Translations under genes and position numbers: made by a program
The notes under the pieces: generated by a model
The model's database searches: none
The model's input: the letters and a program-made list of their open reading frames with translations, nothing else
What the model was told of the DNA's origin: nothing
Origin: Chloroflexi bacterium HGW-Chloroflexi-6
GTDB lineage: Bacteria; Chloroflexota; Anaerolineae; Anaerolineales; Villigracilaceae
Assembly (NCBI GenBank): GCA_002840685.1
Contig: PHBU01000004.1
Coordinates: forward strand, 186,001-250,000
Direction: 5' to 3'
Length of the DNA stretch: 64,000 bases
In this document: one piece after another, positions 26,018 to 35,734 of the stretch
Layout: the number at the start of each line of letters is the position of its first letter
Numbering within the stretch: position 1 is the first letter of the stretch

Positions 26018-26643
26018 AATGATTTGATAACTTTACACGGGTTTCCGGCTGCAATAACATTTTCAGGAATATTATGCGAGACAATGCTACCCGCGCCGAT
26101 AACAGCATTTTTCCCAATCCTGACGCCTTTGAGAACGATGGTTCCTGTGCCAATAAATACATTTTCCTCAATAATTGTAGGCATAAATAAGTCGTCTTTT
26201 GGGGTTCCTGCATATCTTCGATCTTTCTGCGAAAAATCGTGAAAATCGGTATCTGCAATTGTTACATTCGCGCCTAACATCGTGCGTGTGCCAATTGCAA
26301 CGTGCTGGCCGGCGCAAATTGAACCGCCGCTAATGCCAACATCATCCCCAATTTCGATAATCGCTTTTTTTGTTAGTGTTCTTAAAACAACAGGATGGTT
26401 AACACCCAGCGCTGTAGCAATACTGGATGAGCATAAAACCACACGGTTTCCTATGGAAATTTTTGATCCCGGAAATTTTGAAATAATTGGGATTCCTGCG
26501 AGGGACAGATCTTTGCCAAACTCAACACCTAACAACTTTAGAGCTGGGTATTCTACTAAAGATGAGAGAAGAAAAAATAAGCGCAGATGGGCACGTTCAA
26601 GAATGTGCATTGACAACCCCTTTTTTTTGAATGACGTATCCAT
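26014..26643 (-). CDS. Left-handed beta-helix O-acetyltransferase
   Basis: A 209-residue hexapeptide-repeat acyltransferase of the maltose/serine acetyltransferase superfamily. Imperfect repeats run from about residue 65 to 200 (IEIGDDVGISGG, VAIGTRTMLGANVTIADTDF, VFIGTGTIVLKGVRIGKNAV, IGAGSIVSHNIPENVIAAGNP). His in TDFHDF is the likely catalytic base. It probably acetylates a sugar of the repeat unit. It overlaps the next gene by four bases. Confidence 0.88.
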   Translation of the reverse strand: MDTSFKKKGLSMHILERAHLRLFFLLSSLVEYPALKLLGVEFGKDLSLAGIPIISKFPGSKISIGNRVVLCSSSIATALGVNHPVVLRTLTKKAIIEIGDDVGISGGSICAGQHVAIGTRTMLGANVTIADTDFHDFSQKDRRYAGTPKDDLFMPTIIEENVFIGTGTIVLKGVRIGKNAVIGAGSIVSHNIPENVIAAGNPCKVIKSL

Positions 26644-26679
26644 CTGAGATACCGAAGCGGTAAGTCATTTCGGCATTCT

Positions 26680-27846
26680 TTAGGCAGAAAGGATAAGCTT
26701 GTAAATATTTTCATATTGCTGGGTGACTTTATCAAGTTTGTAGCAATTTTTTGCTTTTTCAAATCCTAACTTGGCAAGATTATTCCGCAATGATCTATCT
26801 TGTACTAATTGTGCCATTGCATTGGCGAGATCGTGCGGATTTTTTATATCTACGAGGATCCCGCTTTGGCCTATTGTTTCAGGTACGGCACCGCTTTCCC
26901 TACCGCCGATGACTGGAATCCCCATGGCCATGGCTTCGGCGATGGCCATGGAAAAAGATTCTTCGATGGCAGGGTGTACCAAAGCGTCAACATGTTCTGC
27001 CATTTCCTCAAGCAATTGTTGATAGGGGGTTTGTCCGCGAAAGACAATATTTTCTGCTATTCCCATTTTTTTTGCCCAGATATGGGCGGCTTCATTTTCT
27101 CCATGTCCCGCCCCAAACATCCAAAGTATACACTCGGGGTATTGTTTTCGTAATAGCGAAAAAGCCAATATCAGTGTTTTTCCGTTTTTTCGGCCAACCC
27201 AGCCTGTTAAGTTCGATGCGAAAACAGTATTTTTTTGTTGTGAATGTGCCTTGTTGGGTTTGGCCAGGTTGAATATAAAGTCAGGCACTCCATTTGGGAT
27301 TACAAAAATTGGCGCTTTGAAACGGAACACTTGCCGAAAATGATTTTCAATATATCTGGAAACCGCAGTCATTATTTGCGCTTTTTGACAAACTTGCCTG
27401 GCCATTAATAATCGCGCAAATCTGTAAGGGTCAGGGTAGATTTTTAGAATGTTTAGAGGGGCATCGTGAGCGGTGATCAGAGTTGGCAAACCACTTTTTA
27501 GCCCTGCAAGGGCAAATTCATATGTCCAATTGGCATGGAGTATATCAACTGGATCTTTTTGTATAGCTTTGAGCAGATCTTCCTGTTCCTGCTTAAAAAA
27601 ATCGTGCGCACGGTGGTGGGCGCGATAACGCCCAATATGAATGGTAAGTTGCTTCCCTGTAAAAGTTAGGGGGGTGCTGATACCAGGAGCCAAAGTAAAA
27701 ATGGAAATTTGGTGATCTCTCATAAGCAAGGATTCGACCCACGCAGCCATTGGTGCGAACAAATAACCTGCGGGCATTTGTTCGCCATACTCAACATATG
27801 TTGATAATAATCTCAATGAGACTGGTCCTGCTATCCCAATTTTCAT
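26680..27846 (-). CDS. Glycosyltransferase family 4
   Basis: A 388-residue GT-B enzyme. The N-terminal half has PAGYLFAPMAAWVESLL and LITAHDAPL; the C-terminal half has FASNLTGWVGRKNGKTLILA, LWMFGAGHGENE and HPAIEESFSMAIAEAMAMG, the last containing the E-x7-E donor-binding motif. The donor is not assignable. Its ATG overlaps the end of the flippase gene by four bases, showing tight coupling. Confidence 0.88.
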   Translation of the reverse strand: MKIGIAGPVSLRLLSTYVEYGEQMPAGYLFAPMAAWVESLLMRDHQISIFTLAPGISTPLTFTGKQLTIHIGRYRAHHRAHDFFKQEQEDLLKAIQKDPVDILHANWTYEFALAGLKSGLPTLITAHDAPLNILKIYPDPYRFARLLMARQVCQKAQIMTAVSRYIENHFRQVFRFKAPIFVIPNGVPDFIFNLAKPNKAHSQQKNTVFASNLTGWVGRKNGKTLILAFSLLRKQYPECILWMFGAGHGENEAAHIWAKKMGIAENIVFRGQTPYQQLLEEMAEHVDALVHPAIEESFSMAIAEAMAMGIPVIGGRESGAVPETIGQSGILVDIKNPHDLANAMAQLVQDRSLRNNLAKLGFEKAKNCYKLDKVTQQYENIYKLILSA

Positions 27847-29318
27847 TGAAGTTTTTCTTTCTTGTAATTTTGTATAAGCTTCATTAGCTGTGGGTACTCG
27901 GGAAAAAACTGGTTACGTCCAATCCAAATAAACACCGATAAAACTAAAACAACGGGCAAGCATCTTGCTGTTAGTTCAATTAGGGGAATGGAATTAAAGG
28001 CTATAACTCTCTCTGCAAAAAACCAAAGAACTACTGTTGCTGTGCCTAGTCCGAGACCGAAGAAAACAGGATAGATTAATTGCTTTATGGAAATTCCAGT
28101 AACCTTTATTGTCATAATACTCATTATGGCTAATCGAAATAAATAAATTGAAAGAATGCTCCAAGCTGTAAATATGAGCGAAATATTTGCCGATACTGTC
28201 AAGACAATAACCGCAAATATTGCGGTTATCCATTGCGCCCACATTTCATAATGAGGTTTTCCTAATCCATTTAATACAGGGCCCTCCAATCCTACTAATG
28301 CTAAAAATGGCATAGACACGGCCAAAGGTATAAGGACATCGGCCGCAGGTAACCATTCTGGCCCGTAAATGATATAAATAATATTTTTAGCCTCTAGGGC
28401 AATTAGCCAGTACACGGGAAAAAAGAAAATAGCAAATACTTTCATGACACCTAAAAAAAGATGTGATGTTTCTTCACTTTTTCCGATTCGAGATATGGCT
28501 GAAAACATAGTTGCCTGTGCGCTGGAAAGGATAATGCCAACCGGAGTCCAGTTGAGAAAGTAAGCTCGACTATATAACCCGAGATTTTGGGCGCCAAATC
28601 TTTTGCCAATAACCGCCTGGTCTATATATTGAATGAGCCAGTTTGCGATATTAGCGAAAAGAATCCGCAAACCAAAAACAGTAATTTGTGAAGAACCTTT
28701 CAGGCTTAGAGACAGGTTATGGCGCGACCAAAGGTACACCAGCGTTGCGTTAAGACCACTTTGTATCACTTGCGCAGCGACCAAACTCCACACGCCGAAT
28801 CCTGTTAGCGCTAGCGGAATACCAAAGACAAGATAGCCGACAAAAAAAGAAGAAATTTGCGCAATTTGCAGGCGTTTAAAGTTGAGATTCCTGCGCAACA
28901 AAGCAGATGGTACTTGGGCAAATGCTTGTAATATCAGCATAAACGCCATGACCTGAATAACTGGAACTGCATTTTGGCTGTTAAACTGATCGGCCAGCCA
29001 TGGGGCAATAAAAATAATAATCAAAAATAGGCTGATGCCAAACAACATCTGTAACGTAAAAACAAAAGCAATATCTTCGCTGGTAATTTCTTCCTTTTGG
29101 ATAATGGAAGAACCTAACCCTGATTCGATAATTAAATTACCGATCCCAATAATTAGCAAGGCTACCGCGACAATTCCAAAAGGTTCCGGGCCGAGCACCC
29201 GCGCAAGTATGATATTAATTGCAAAGCCAGCCGCCGAACGCATGAAATTCCCAGTTACATTCCAGGAAAAGCCTTCGAATGCTGTCGAGATTGTGTTCGT
29301 GTTTTTTGAATGCAACAT
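27843..29318 (-). CDS. Wzx-type polysaccharide flippase
   Basis: A 491-residue MATE/MOP-superfamily protein with 12-14 predicted TM helices. The N-terminal FSWNVTGNFMRSAAGFAINIILARVLGPEPFG is characteristic of the lipopolysaccharide-biosynthesis flippases (shown here as description of residues about 19-50, with LGPEPFG as the key). It moves the undecaprenyl-linked repeat unit across the membrane. ATG 29318 overlaps the methyltransferase stop codon as TGATG; a GTG one codon earlier is possible. Confidence 0.9.
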   Translation of the reverse strand: MLHSKNTNTISTAFEGFSWNVTGNFMRSAAGFAINIILARVLGPEPFGIVAVALLIIGIGNLIIESGLGSSIIQKEEITSEDIAFVFTLQMLFGISLFLIIIFIAPWLADQFNSQNAVPVIQVMAFMLILQAFAQVPSALLRRNLNFKRLQIAQISSFFVGYLVFGIPLALTGFGVWSLVAAQVIQSGLNATLVYLWSRHNLSLSLKGSSQITVFGLRILFANIANWLIQYIDQAVIGKRFGAQNLGLYSRAYFLNWTPVGIILSSAQATMFSAISRIGKSEETSHLFLGVMKVFAIFFFPVYWLIALEAKNIIYIIYGPEWLPAADVLIPLAVSMPFLALVGLEGPVLNGLGKPHYEMWAQWITAIFAVIVLTVSANISLIFTAWSILSIYLFRLAIMSIMTIKVTGISIKQLIYPVFFGLGLGTATVVLWFFAERVIAFNSIPLIELTARCLPVVLVLSVFIWIGRNQFFPEYPQLMKLIQNYKKEKLQ

Positions 29319-30124
29319 CACGACTGCTTTTTGTGCAAAATTGCAAAGTGACCGAAATCGGAACTGGGTACATCAATTTGATAATTAACATTCGCTTGAA
29401 GAAATTCATCTACGGCTTTTTTTACGCCAGTTGAAAAAAAATCATAATCATCAATCATAATGATTGCGCCTTTCACTGTACGCGTGTGCAGAAACTCCAA
29501 AGCGGTTTTTATGGGAGCATAAAGATCGAAATCCACGTATGCAAAGGCAACTTTTTCGGGCAAATTCTGTTCGTGTGCGATAACATCCTCGATAAAGCCC
29601 TCATGAAGGCTGTAGCGCTTTTGGGGGAATTCAACAGCGTCGAGACGCGAAAGCACCCAATTCTTTTGGTAGGACATTTTGCCTTTGTAGGCATTCATCG
29701 ATCCAAGCGAAAATATATCATCCTTAAGTTCATCTTCTGTTGTAGGATCCGAAAGCCCAGCAAAAGAATCGAAAAGATGAAATATTTTTTCACTTTCACG
29801 TATTTCGTTTGCGATCAATGCAGAAGTTTCGCCTTGGGCAACCCCAAATTCGCAAATATCCCCTTCGACGTCTTTTGTTTGAAATAGAGATTTTATTATG
29901 AAATAGGCCTCTGAAGGTGGTGTGCCTCGTAATCGAGCTAGTAATACGGTGCGGGAAGGATTCGCGCTGAAAAAAAATTGTTGATTTTCTTGGAATAATT
30001 TTTCATAAGCGCTAATGACGTTGGTAAAGTTAGCAAATGTGTGTGTTGACGCTGGTACTCCTGATGCAAATTTTACAATTTCGTACCCTAAGGCTTTTAG
30101 AATAGCTTTGATTATTTTCATCAT
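29318..30124 (-). CDS. TylF/MycF-like O-methyltransferase
   Basis: A 268-residue class I SAM-dependent methyltransferase. It has CEFGVAQGETS (SAM loop, about residues 92-102), IFHLFDSFAGL, VAFAYVDFDLYAP and IMIDDYDFF, whose aspartates form the metal site of TylF-type sugar O-methyltransferases. It probably methylates a sugar of the polysaccharide. It is the first gene of the minus-strand sub-operon that runs through the AT-rich block. Confidence 0.87.
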   Translation of the reverse strand: MMKIIKAILKALGYEIVKFASGVPASTHTFANFTNVISAYEKLFQENQQFFFSANPSRTVLLARLRGTPPSEAYFIIKSLFQTKDVEGDICEFGVAQGETSALIANEIRESEKIFHLFDSFAGLSDPTTEDELKDDIFSLGSMNAYKGKMSYQKNWVLSRLDAVEFPQKRYSLHEGFIEDVIAHEQNLPEKVAFAYVDFDLYAPIKTALEFLHTRTVKGAIIMIDDYDFFSTGVKKAVDEFLQANVNYQIDVPSSDFGHFAILHKKQS

Positions 30125-30469
30125 TGTTTGATTTCTCCTACTCCAAAGTGAATCGGGTTATATTTTACCCACCTACTCAAAGCGCGCCACGCCAACAAAT
30201 ACTGCTAGTTGCTGGCGGATACACTATATTCATCGAATCTGATCTTGTTTTGTGGTTGGTTTTTCAGGGGCCAAGATGGTATCCGGGATGCTACTAGTTG
30301 TCAAACGCGCTCGATTTTACCACGCATCAAGAATCTGGTTGGGTATTGGCGATGAACCGCAGTTAAAGAGAAGTTCAGCGTATGGCGGCTGATGCTGCCT
30401 GTTCCGTGCTGAAAGGTAACAATCGCAACAAAAAGAGTTGGCCAGGCTTTCCAGGTGGCTCACCAGCTT
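30125..30469. other. Intergenic region between divergent polysaccharide operons
   Basis: No gene is supported here. The stretch separates the minus-strand methyltransferase and the plus-strand TPR gene and should hold the upstream control sequences of both. I see no strong repeat, RNA or insertion-sequence end in it. Confidence 0.6.
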
Positions 30470-30497
30470 TTTCCACAGATTGTTTCAAGTGTATAAT
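30470..30497 (+). promoter_or_regulatory. Sigma-70 promoter of the plus-strand polysaccharide genes
   Basis: TTTCCA (30470-30475), a 16-base spacer and a perfect TATAAT (30492-30497). Transcription should start near 30504. This rules out translation starts upstream of that point and supports the TTG at 30534. Confidence 0.65.
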
Positions 30498-30533
30498 CTG
30501 GCAACAATACGTTCTGAAAGAAGGCTGTGCGCA

Positions 30534-31625
30534 TTGAATAGAGGCAAGCTCGTTGTTATCGTTCTGTTGGCGATCGTATTAATTGCCGTGGGGGCCTGGC
30601 TGGGTCGGCGTGTTTTGGCGATCCATTACCAGGTGCGGGGCGGGCAAGAGTTGGATGAAGTGATCAGAACTTTCAACGAATGGGGCGATGTGCCGATTGC
30701 CTGCACGTTAATTGCGCCTGTCGATTCGGACTTCCGCGCCCGGCTAGGCGCGGCCGTTTCCTATTTGGAAATTTCCTTAAGCCATGACCCCAAACTGGCC
30801 CAGGCCTACTTGTTGCTGGGGCGGGCCTATTGTTTAATGGGAGAGTATCAGAAGGCGATCGCGGCTTACCGGGCCTTTACCGGCCTGCGGCCGCGGAATC
30901 CGCTCGGGCATTTGGAGTTGGCGTTTGCTTATCAAAAGAGTATGGCCGAGCCGTCTGGTTCGGAGCTTTCTGCTGATGAGCTGCGCGCACTGATCTTAAC
31001 TGAGCTTTCTGCGGCTGGGGTGGACCCTACTCAACTGATACCGGAAGCGGGCAATGCGTTATTTTGCCAAAAAAACCGGACGGCATCTGGTCTGTTTGAG
31101 ATGGCTATCAGCCTGGGTGTCGCGATGTCTAGTTCGGATGAACTGCTATGGGACATGTTGACTATTGTGAACGATCAACGCTTACCCCAGCGCGATGGAT
31201 TAACCAGCTTGCCCGTTTATACTCTTGCAGACTTTTCTCGAATTGAAGCGGAAGATATGATTTGGCTTGGTGATGGAGAAATATTTGGTAAGCCAATGAG
31301 CAATTTCTCTTCGAGCAATGGCATTTTTTGGTGGAATGGGGCATCAGTTTTTGTTGTTAAAGTTGTGCGGCCCGGCGAATTTCTTCTTATTTTGACGGCG
31401 CAAAATACGCCGCCTGCCCCTGTCAATTTGCAGATTGAACATAACTTCGCGCCTATTCTTAATTTTGAGCTAATCCGCCAGGATATGAGCTGGCAGGAAT
31501 TTGAAACCGATCTGTATTTGGATATTGGATTGCACCTGATTTCTGTTAGGTTTACTAACTATTCTTACATTAACGGAATAGGCCGAAGCGCTGTTGTAGA
31601 TTGGCTCAAGCTGGAGCGAAAATGA
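30534..31625 (+). CDS. Membrane-anchored TPR protein
   Basis: A 363-residue protein with an N-terminal TM anchor (LVVIVLLAIVLIAVGAWLG, about residues 5-23). At least two TPR units follow (LAQAYLLLGRAYCLMGEYQKA and the next 34 residues). The C-terminal half is beta-rich and looks like a carbohydrate-binding or lectin-like domain (FSRIEAEDMIWLG, then WLKLERK at the end), with function unknown. TTG 30534 is chosen because a promoter lies just upstream and AGAAGG precedes it; earlier starts fall before the transcription start. It overlaps the next gene as ATGA. Confidence 0.65.
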   Translation: MNRGKLVVIVLLAIVLIAVGAWLGRRVLAIHYQVRGGQELDEVIRTFNEWGDVPIACTLIAPVDSDFRARLGAAVSYLEISLSHDPKLAQAYLLLGRAYCLMGEYQKAIAAYRAFTGLRPRNPLGHLELAFAYQKSMAEPSGSELSADELRALILTELSAAGVDPTQLIPEAGNALFCQKNRTASGLFEMAISLGVAMSSSDELLWDMLTIVNDQRLPQRDGLTSLPVYTLADFSRIEAEDMIWLGDGEIFGKPMSNFSSSNGIFWWNGASVFVVKVVRPGEFLLILTAQNTPPAPVNLQIEHNFAPILNFELIRQDMSWQEFETDLYLDIGLHLISVRFTNYSYINGIGRSAVVDWLKLERK

Positions 31626-33562
31626 CAGAACCCTGGCTGCGGCGTTTCTGGCATGCCCATCCATTTTTGGGGCTGATCCTGGCCCTGGGGCTGCTGCATG
31701 GCCTGTTGTATGTTTTTATCATCCCCCCCTGGCAGCATTATGACGAACCGGGGCGTTTTGAATACGCCTGGCTCCTGGCCAATCGCCCGGGTTTGCCGCA
31801 AGAAAACGATCACGACCCGGCCATGCGCCGCGAAATGGCCGCCTCGATGATCGAGCGCAATTTTTTCAGGGGCATGGGCTTTCAATCCAACCTGATTGCG
31901 CAAAGTGAGCCGGTTTGGATCGGGCTTTCCCAGGTAACCGACCCCCCGCTTTATTATGGCCTGGTTGCCCTGCCTTTGCGCCTGGCGCGGACCAGCGATA
32001 TCGCCTTCCAGCTTTACCTGGGACGCCTGGTGTCGCTCCTGTTTTACCTGGCCAGCCTGGCCGCGGCCTACGGTCTCACCGCCGACCTGACTGCGCCCGG
32101 CCATCCCCTGCGCTGGATGGTGCCGGGTAGCCTGGCCCTCCTGCCGGGCTATACCGACCTGATGACCGCCGTCAACAACGATGTGGCTGCGATCATGTTC
32201 TTTTCCTTTTTCCTGTGGGGCGGGGTTCGCCTGATCCGGCACGGGTTTTCTGTCTGGCGCCTCTTGTGGCTGGCCAGCGCCGCCTTGTTATGCTACTGGA
32301 CCAAAAATACTGTTTTCCTGGCCCTGCCCTTGCTGCTCTTGGCCTTGCTGCTGGCTTTGTTTCAAAAGCGCTGGCGCTGGGTACCCTGGCTGGCGCTGGC
32401 AGCGCTGCTCCCTTTTGTTTTGTTCTCTGTTTTTTCGTGGGGCGATGCTTTGTTTTGGGTGCGCGGCCCGGAAGCAGCTCAGAAAAACCCGACTCGTGTT
32501 TCATCTGCTGATGCTCCCCTTGGTGAGTATGCTTTAAGCCTGGATATCGCTCCGAACGAAGCACCGGCTGCGGTTGTTCAACTACTGCCAGCCGATCAGG
32601 CCCAGGCCTTGCGGGGCAAAACCGTGACTTTGGGCGCCTGGGTTTGGGCTTCCCGGCCGATTGTTGCGAATCCGTTCTCCCTGGATGGCGCGCAAAAGGA
32701 TGCTTCTTTTCAACCCATCCAAATCGGAACAGCGCCCGTTTTTCATGCCTTTTCCGCGACGATAACCGAAAATGCGAAATTTGTGCGGGTGAACTTGTCA
32801 GCGGATGCCCAGGGTGGCACAGAAGCCATAACCGTATTTTATGATGGTCTGGTTCTGGCAGAAGGCGCGTATTCGCAAGATCAAGCACCTCAGTTTGACG
32901 ATTTTTCGGCAGGGCAAGGAACCTGGGGCGGAAAATCGTTCGAGAACCTGTTACGGAATGCCTCCGGGGAGAGCGGCGGGCCGGGGCTTCAGCCTTGGGT
33001 TGAAAAAACCATACCAGAAAGCATCCTTCGTTCAAGTCCTGCTCCTTCGTGGGCCTTAAATTCAATCCTCGATTGGCAATGGTCGGGCAGGTATTATCAA
33101 GAGGCTGCCGGGTATCTTTTGAGTACTTTTTGGGCAAAGTTTGGCTGGGGCCACATCCCCATTTTGCCGTTTACAGATCAGTTTTATTTTTTTCTGGGTA
33201 TTCTTACGCTGGCTGGCCTGGGCGGGATGATCGCCGGGCTTGTGCGCCGGGGGCTTGCCCAACCCTGGGCTCTGTTTTTGTTCCTGGCTTTGGCCGCGAC
33301 CGGGATCTGGGGCCAAACCTTTTTGCGGGGGATCCAGGCCCTCGCAGTCGGTGAAATCTATATTCCTCCCGCGCGCTATGCCTATCCGGCTATTATTCCC
33401 AGCCTGCTGGTGCTGAATGCCGGTTGGCTGGAGATAGCCTGTTTCTTGCAGCGTTGGGCGCATCTCAGTCCTCGCGCCAAATATTGGGCATATGGCCTCT
33501 TTTTCCTGGTTTTGGATGTGGCATCCCTTTCAACGGTTATTCACTATTACTACATTCGATAG
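31622..33562 (+). CDS. Large membrane protein, GT39-like, with inserted outer domain
   Basis: A 646-residue protein with about 10-12 TM helices. The sequence PPWQHYDEPGRFEYAWLLA after TM1 carries an Asp-Glu pair like that of GT-C glycosyltransferases. Residues about 290-470 form a soluble beta-rich insertion between TM helices that resembles a carbohydrate-binding module. TM helices then resume. The ATG overlaps the stop codon of the TPR gene. A role in transferring or handling surface sugars is inferred from family resemblance and context. Confidence 0.6.
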   Translation: MTEPWLRRFWHAHPFLGLILALGLLHGLLYVFIIPPWQHYDEPGRFEYAWLLANRPGLPQENDHDPAMRREMAASMIERNFFRGMGFQSNLIAQSEPVWIGLSQVTDPPLYYGLVALPLRLARTSDIAFQLYLGRLVSLLFYLASLAAAYGLTADLTAPGHPLRWMVPGSLALLPGYTDLMTAVNNDVAAIMFFSFFLWGGVRLIRHGFSVWRLLWLASAALLCYWTKNTVFLALPLLLLALLLALFQKRWRWVPWLALAALLPFVLFSVFSWGDALFWVRGPEAAQKNPTRVSSADAPLGEYALSLDIAPNEAPAAVVQLLPADQAQALRGKTVTLGAWVWASRPIVANPFSLDGAQKDASFQPIQIGTAPVFHAFSATITENAKFVRVNLSADAQGGTEAITVFYDGLVLAEGAYSQDQAPQFDDFSAGQGTWGGKSFENLLRNASGESGGPGLQPWVEKTIPESILRSSPAPSWALNSILDWQWSGRYYQEAAGYLLSTFWAKFGWGHIPILPFTDQFYFFLGILTLAGLGGMIAGLVRRGLAQPWALFLFLALAATGIWGQTFLRGIQALAVGEIYIPPARYAYPAIIPSLLVLNAGWLEIACFLQRWAHLSPRAKYWAYGLFFLVLDVASLSTVIHYYYIR

Positions 33563-33662
33563 CTTTTTCACGCTGGCGGGTTAACCTTTGATCTATTCTT
33601 TACGCGAATCCTCTAATGGTAAAATCGGTGTAAATTTTTTCTTTTAACAGGTTCGTGAATAA

Positions 33663-35633
33663 ATGGAGAATAAAAAAATGAGATCGCGATTAATAGTTAT
33701 AATAACTGCAATACTCCTTGGGGTTCTCTTTTTGTCCCCAGTTTCGGGGAAATTGGATCATGTTTACGCATCTTCCACAGCAGCGCCAGAGCCCGTTACT
33801 CAAACTATCTTTGGGACAGCAATGCTGCATATCACAGTTGGGGACGGATTAAATCAGGCAGAAGCCGCAAATGCTTCCTGGACGCGTGGTCGAAGCGTGC
33901 TTTGGTCTATTGTGGAACCTAGCGAAGGCGTACGTGATTGGGATGCCCTTTCCAGCCTGGAAAGCGAATTGCAGGATGCCTCCAGCCGGGGTATCCAGGT
34001 CATCCTGGTTGTACACAGCACGCCGGAGTGGGCGCGCAAAATTGCCGGGTCTGGCCCAACCTGCGGCCCGATCCACGCCAATAAACTGGCTGCCTTTGGC
34101 AGCTTCATGAACGAGATGGTCGCGCGCTACAGCGTGCCCCCTTACAACGTAAAGTACTGGGAATTATGGAACGAACCGGATGTTGACCCTTCTTTGGTGT
34201 CGACTAATAGCGGATTTGGCTGTTGGGGCGATCAGGCCGATCCCTATTATGGTGGTCGTTATTATGCTGAGATGTTGAAGACAGTCTATCCGCAGATCAA
34301 GGCAGCCGATCCGCAAGCGCAGGTGCTCATGGGAGGGCTGTTGATGGATTGCGATCCGCGGCCCGGGGCAGGCTGCGCCGCGATCGGGCACAGCGCATTA
34401 CCGGGTAAATTTCTGGAAGGGATCCTGCTTAATAACGGCGGGTCTTACTTTGACGGTATCAGTTTCCATGCTTATGATATCTATCAAAACCAATTGGGGC
34501 AGTATGCGAACCCTGGCTGGCAAAGCGCCTGGAATACAACCGGCCCGTCTTTGATTGCAAAGGCCCAATTTATTCAGAGTATGTTGAGTCAGTATGGCGT
34601 TTCGGGCAAGTACCTGATGAATACCGAAACGGCACTTCTGTGTACGGAGTGCAGTAGTGATGCGGTCTTTGAAGCCAGCAAAGCCTACTATGTAGCCCAG
34701 AGCTATTCGGCAGCTATTGCGCAGGGGTTGCGGGCGAATATTTGGTACAGTATGTTGGGTTGGCGCAACTCGGGCTTGCTTAACGCTGATCTCAGCCCGC
34801 GCCCGGCTTACACGGCTTTTCAGTTTTCCCGCAACACATTGCAGAATGCAATCGGGGTTCGGGATATTACCGAATATGCGGGCTTAAAAGGATACGAAGT
34901 TCAGCAGGCAGATCGCCGCATCTGGGTGCTGTGGTCGTTGGATGGAAATACACATTCAGTTGATCTGCCTGTTGCGCCTGTTTTTGCCTGGGATGCGCTT
35001 GGCACTCCAGTTGCTCCCGATGCTTCAGTGGATGTGAGTTTAAATCCGCTCTATCTGGAGTGGAACATGTTGTTTAGCGATGTTCCGGTTGGTCACTGGG
35101 CCACGAGTTGGATTGAGCGCCTGTATCAGGCCGGCGTTACCGGCGGTTGCGCTGCCAGCCCGACCCTGCGCTACTGCCCGGAGAATACGGTCACCCGCGC
35201 GCAAATGGCGATTTTTTTACTCAAAGGCATGCATGGTTCAAGCTTCAGTCCGCCTGAGGTAGGCGCCGATACTGGCTTTGGCGATGTTCCGGCAAGCCAT
35301 TGGGCGGCAGCCTGGATCAAGCAGTTGGCGGTCGAAGGCATCACCAGCGGTTGCGGCAGTGGCAATTATTGCCCGGAAAATTCCGTGACGCGGGCCCAGA
35401 TGGCGGTTTTCTTGCTCAAAGCCAAGTATGGTGCGGGCTATGCAGCTCCAGAAGTTGGGGACAGTACCGGTTTTGACGATGTTCTCACCTCACACTGGGC
35501 TGCTGCCTGGGTCAAGCAGTTGGCGACGGAAGGTATCACTGGCGGTTGTGGTTCGGGGATTTATTGTCCGGAAAACCCTGTTACGCGCGCCCAGATGGCG
35601 GTCTTTTTGGTGAGAACGTTTGGGCTGCCATAA
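33663..35633 (+). CDS. Secreted clan GH-A glycosidase with three SLH domains
   Basis: A 656-residue exported protein. A signal peptide is clear (LIVIITAILLGVLFLSPVSG). A (beta/alpha)8 glycosidase domain follows, with acid/base Glu in WELWNEPDV (about residue 170) and a candidate nucleophile Glu in YLMNTETALLC (about residue 320), as in GH39/GH5-like enzymes. The C-terminus has three S-layer homology repeats (about 475-655), each with VTRAQMA(I/V)FL and a Cys pair. SLH domains bind secondary cell-wall polysaccharide. An internal ATG at 33678, nine bases after GGAG, may be the real start. Confidence 0.85.
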   Translation: MENKKMRSRLIVIITAILLGVLFLSPVSGKLDHVYASSTAAPEPVTQTIFGTAMLHITVGDGLNQAEAANASWTRGRSVLWSIVEPSEGVRDWDALSSLESELQDASSRGIQVILVVHSTPEWARKIAGSGPTCGPIHANKLAAFGSFMNEMVARYSVPPYNVKYWELWNEPDVDPSLVSTNSGFGCWGDQADPYYGGRYYAEMLKTVYPQIKAADPQAQVLMGGLLMDCDPRPGAGCAAIGHSALPGKFLEGILLNNGGSYFDGISFHAYDIYQNQLGQYANPGWQSAWNTTGPSLIAKAQFIQSMLSQYGVSGKYLMNTETALLCTECSSDAVFEASKAYYVAQSYSAAIAQGLRANIWYSMLGWRNSGLLNADLSPRPAYTAFQFSRNTLQNAIGVRDITEYAGLKGYEVQQADRRIWVLWSLDGNTHSVDLPVAPVFAWDALGTPVAPDASVDVSLNPLYLEWNMLFSDVPVGHWATSWIERLYQAGVTGGCAASPTLRYCPENTVTRAQMAIFLLKGMHGSSFSPPEVGADTGFGDVPASHWAAAWIKQLAVEGITSGCGSGNYCPENSVTRAQMAVFLLKAKYGAGYAAPEVGDSTGFDDVLTSHWAAAWVKQLATEGITGGCGSGIYCPENPVTRAQMAVFLVRTFGLP

Positions 35634-35734
35634 GAAACTTTATTCGAAAACAGTTTCAAATTAAATAATGAGAATCCTTCGGCTGGCTCATGGTCAGAAC
35701 TGTGGGATGTTTATGAGATGGGAATAGATCGTGG

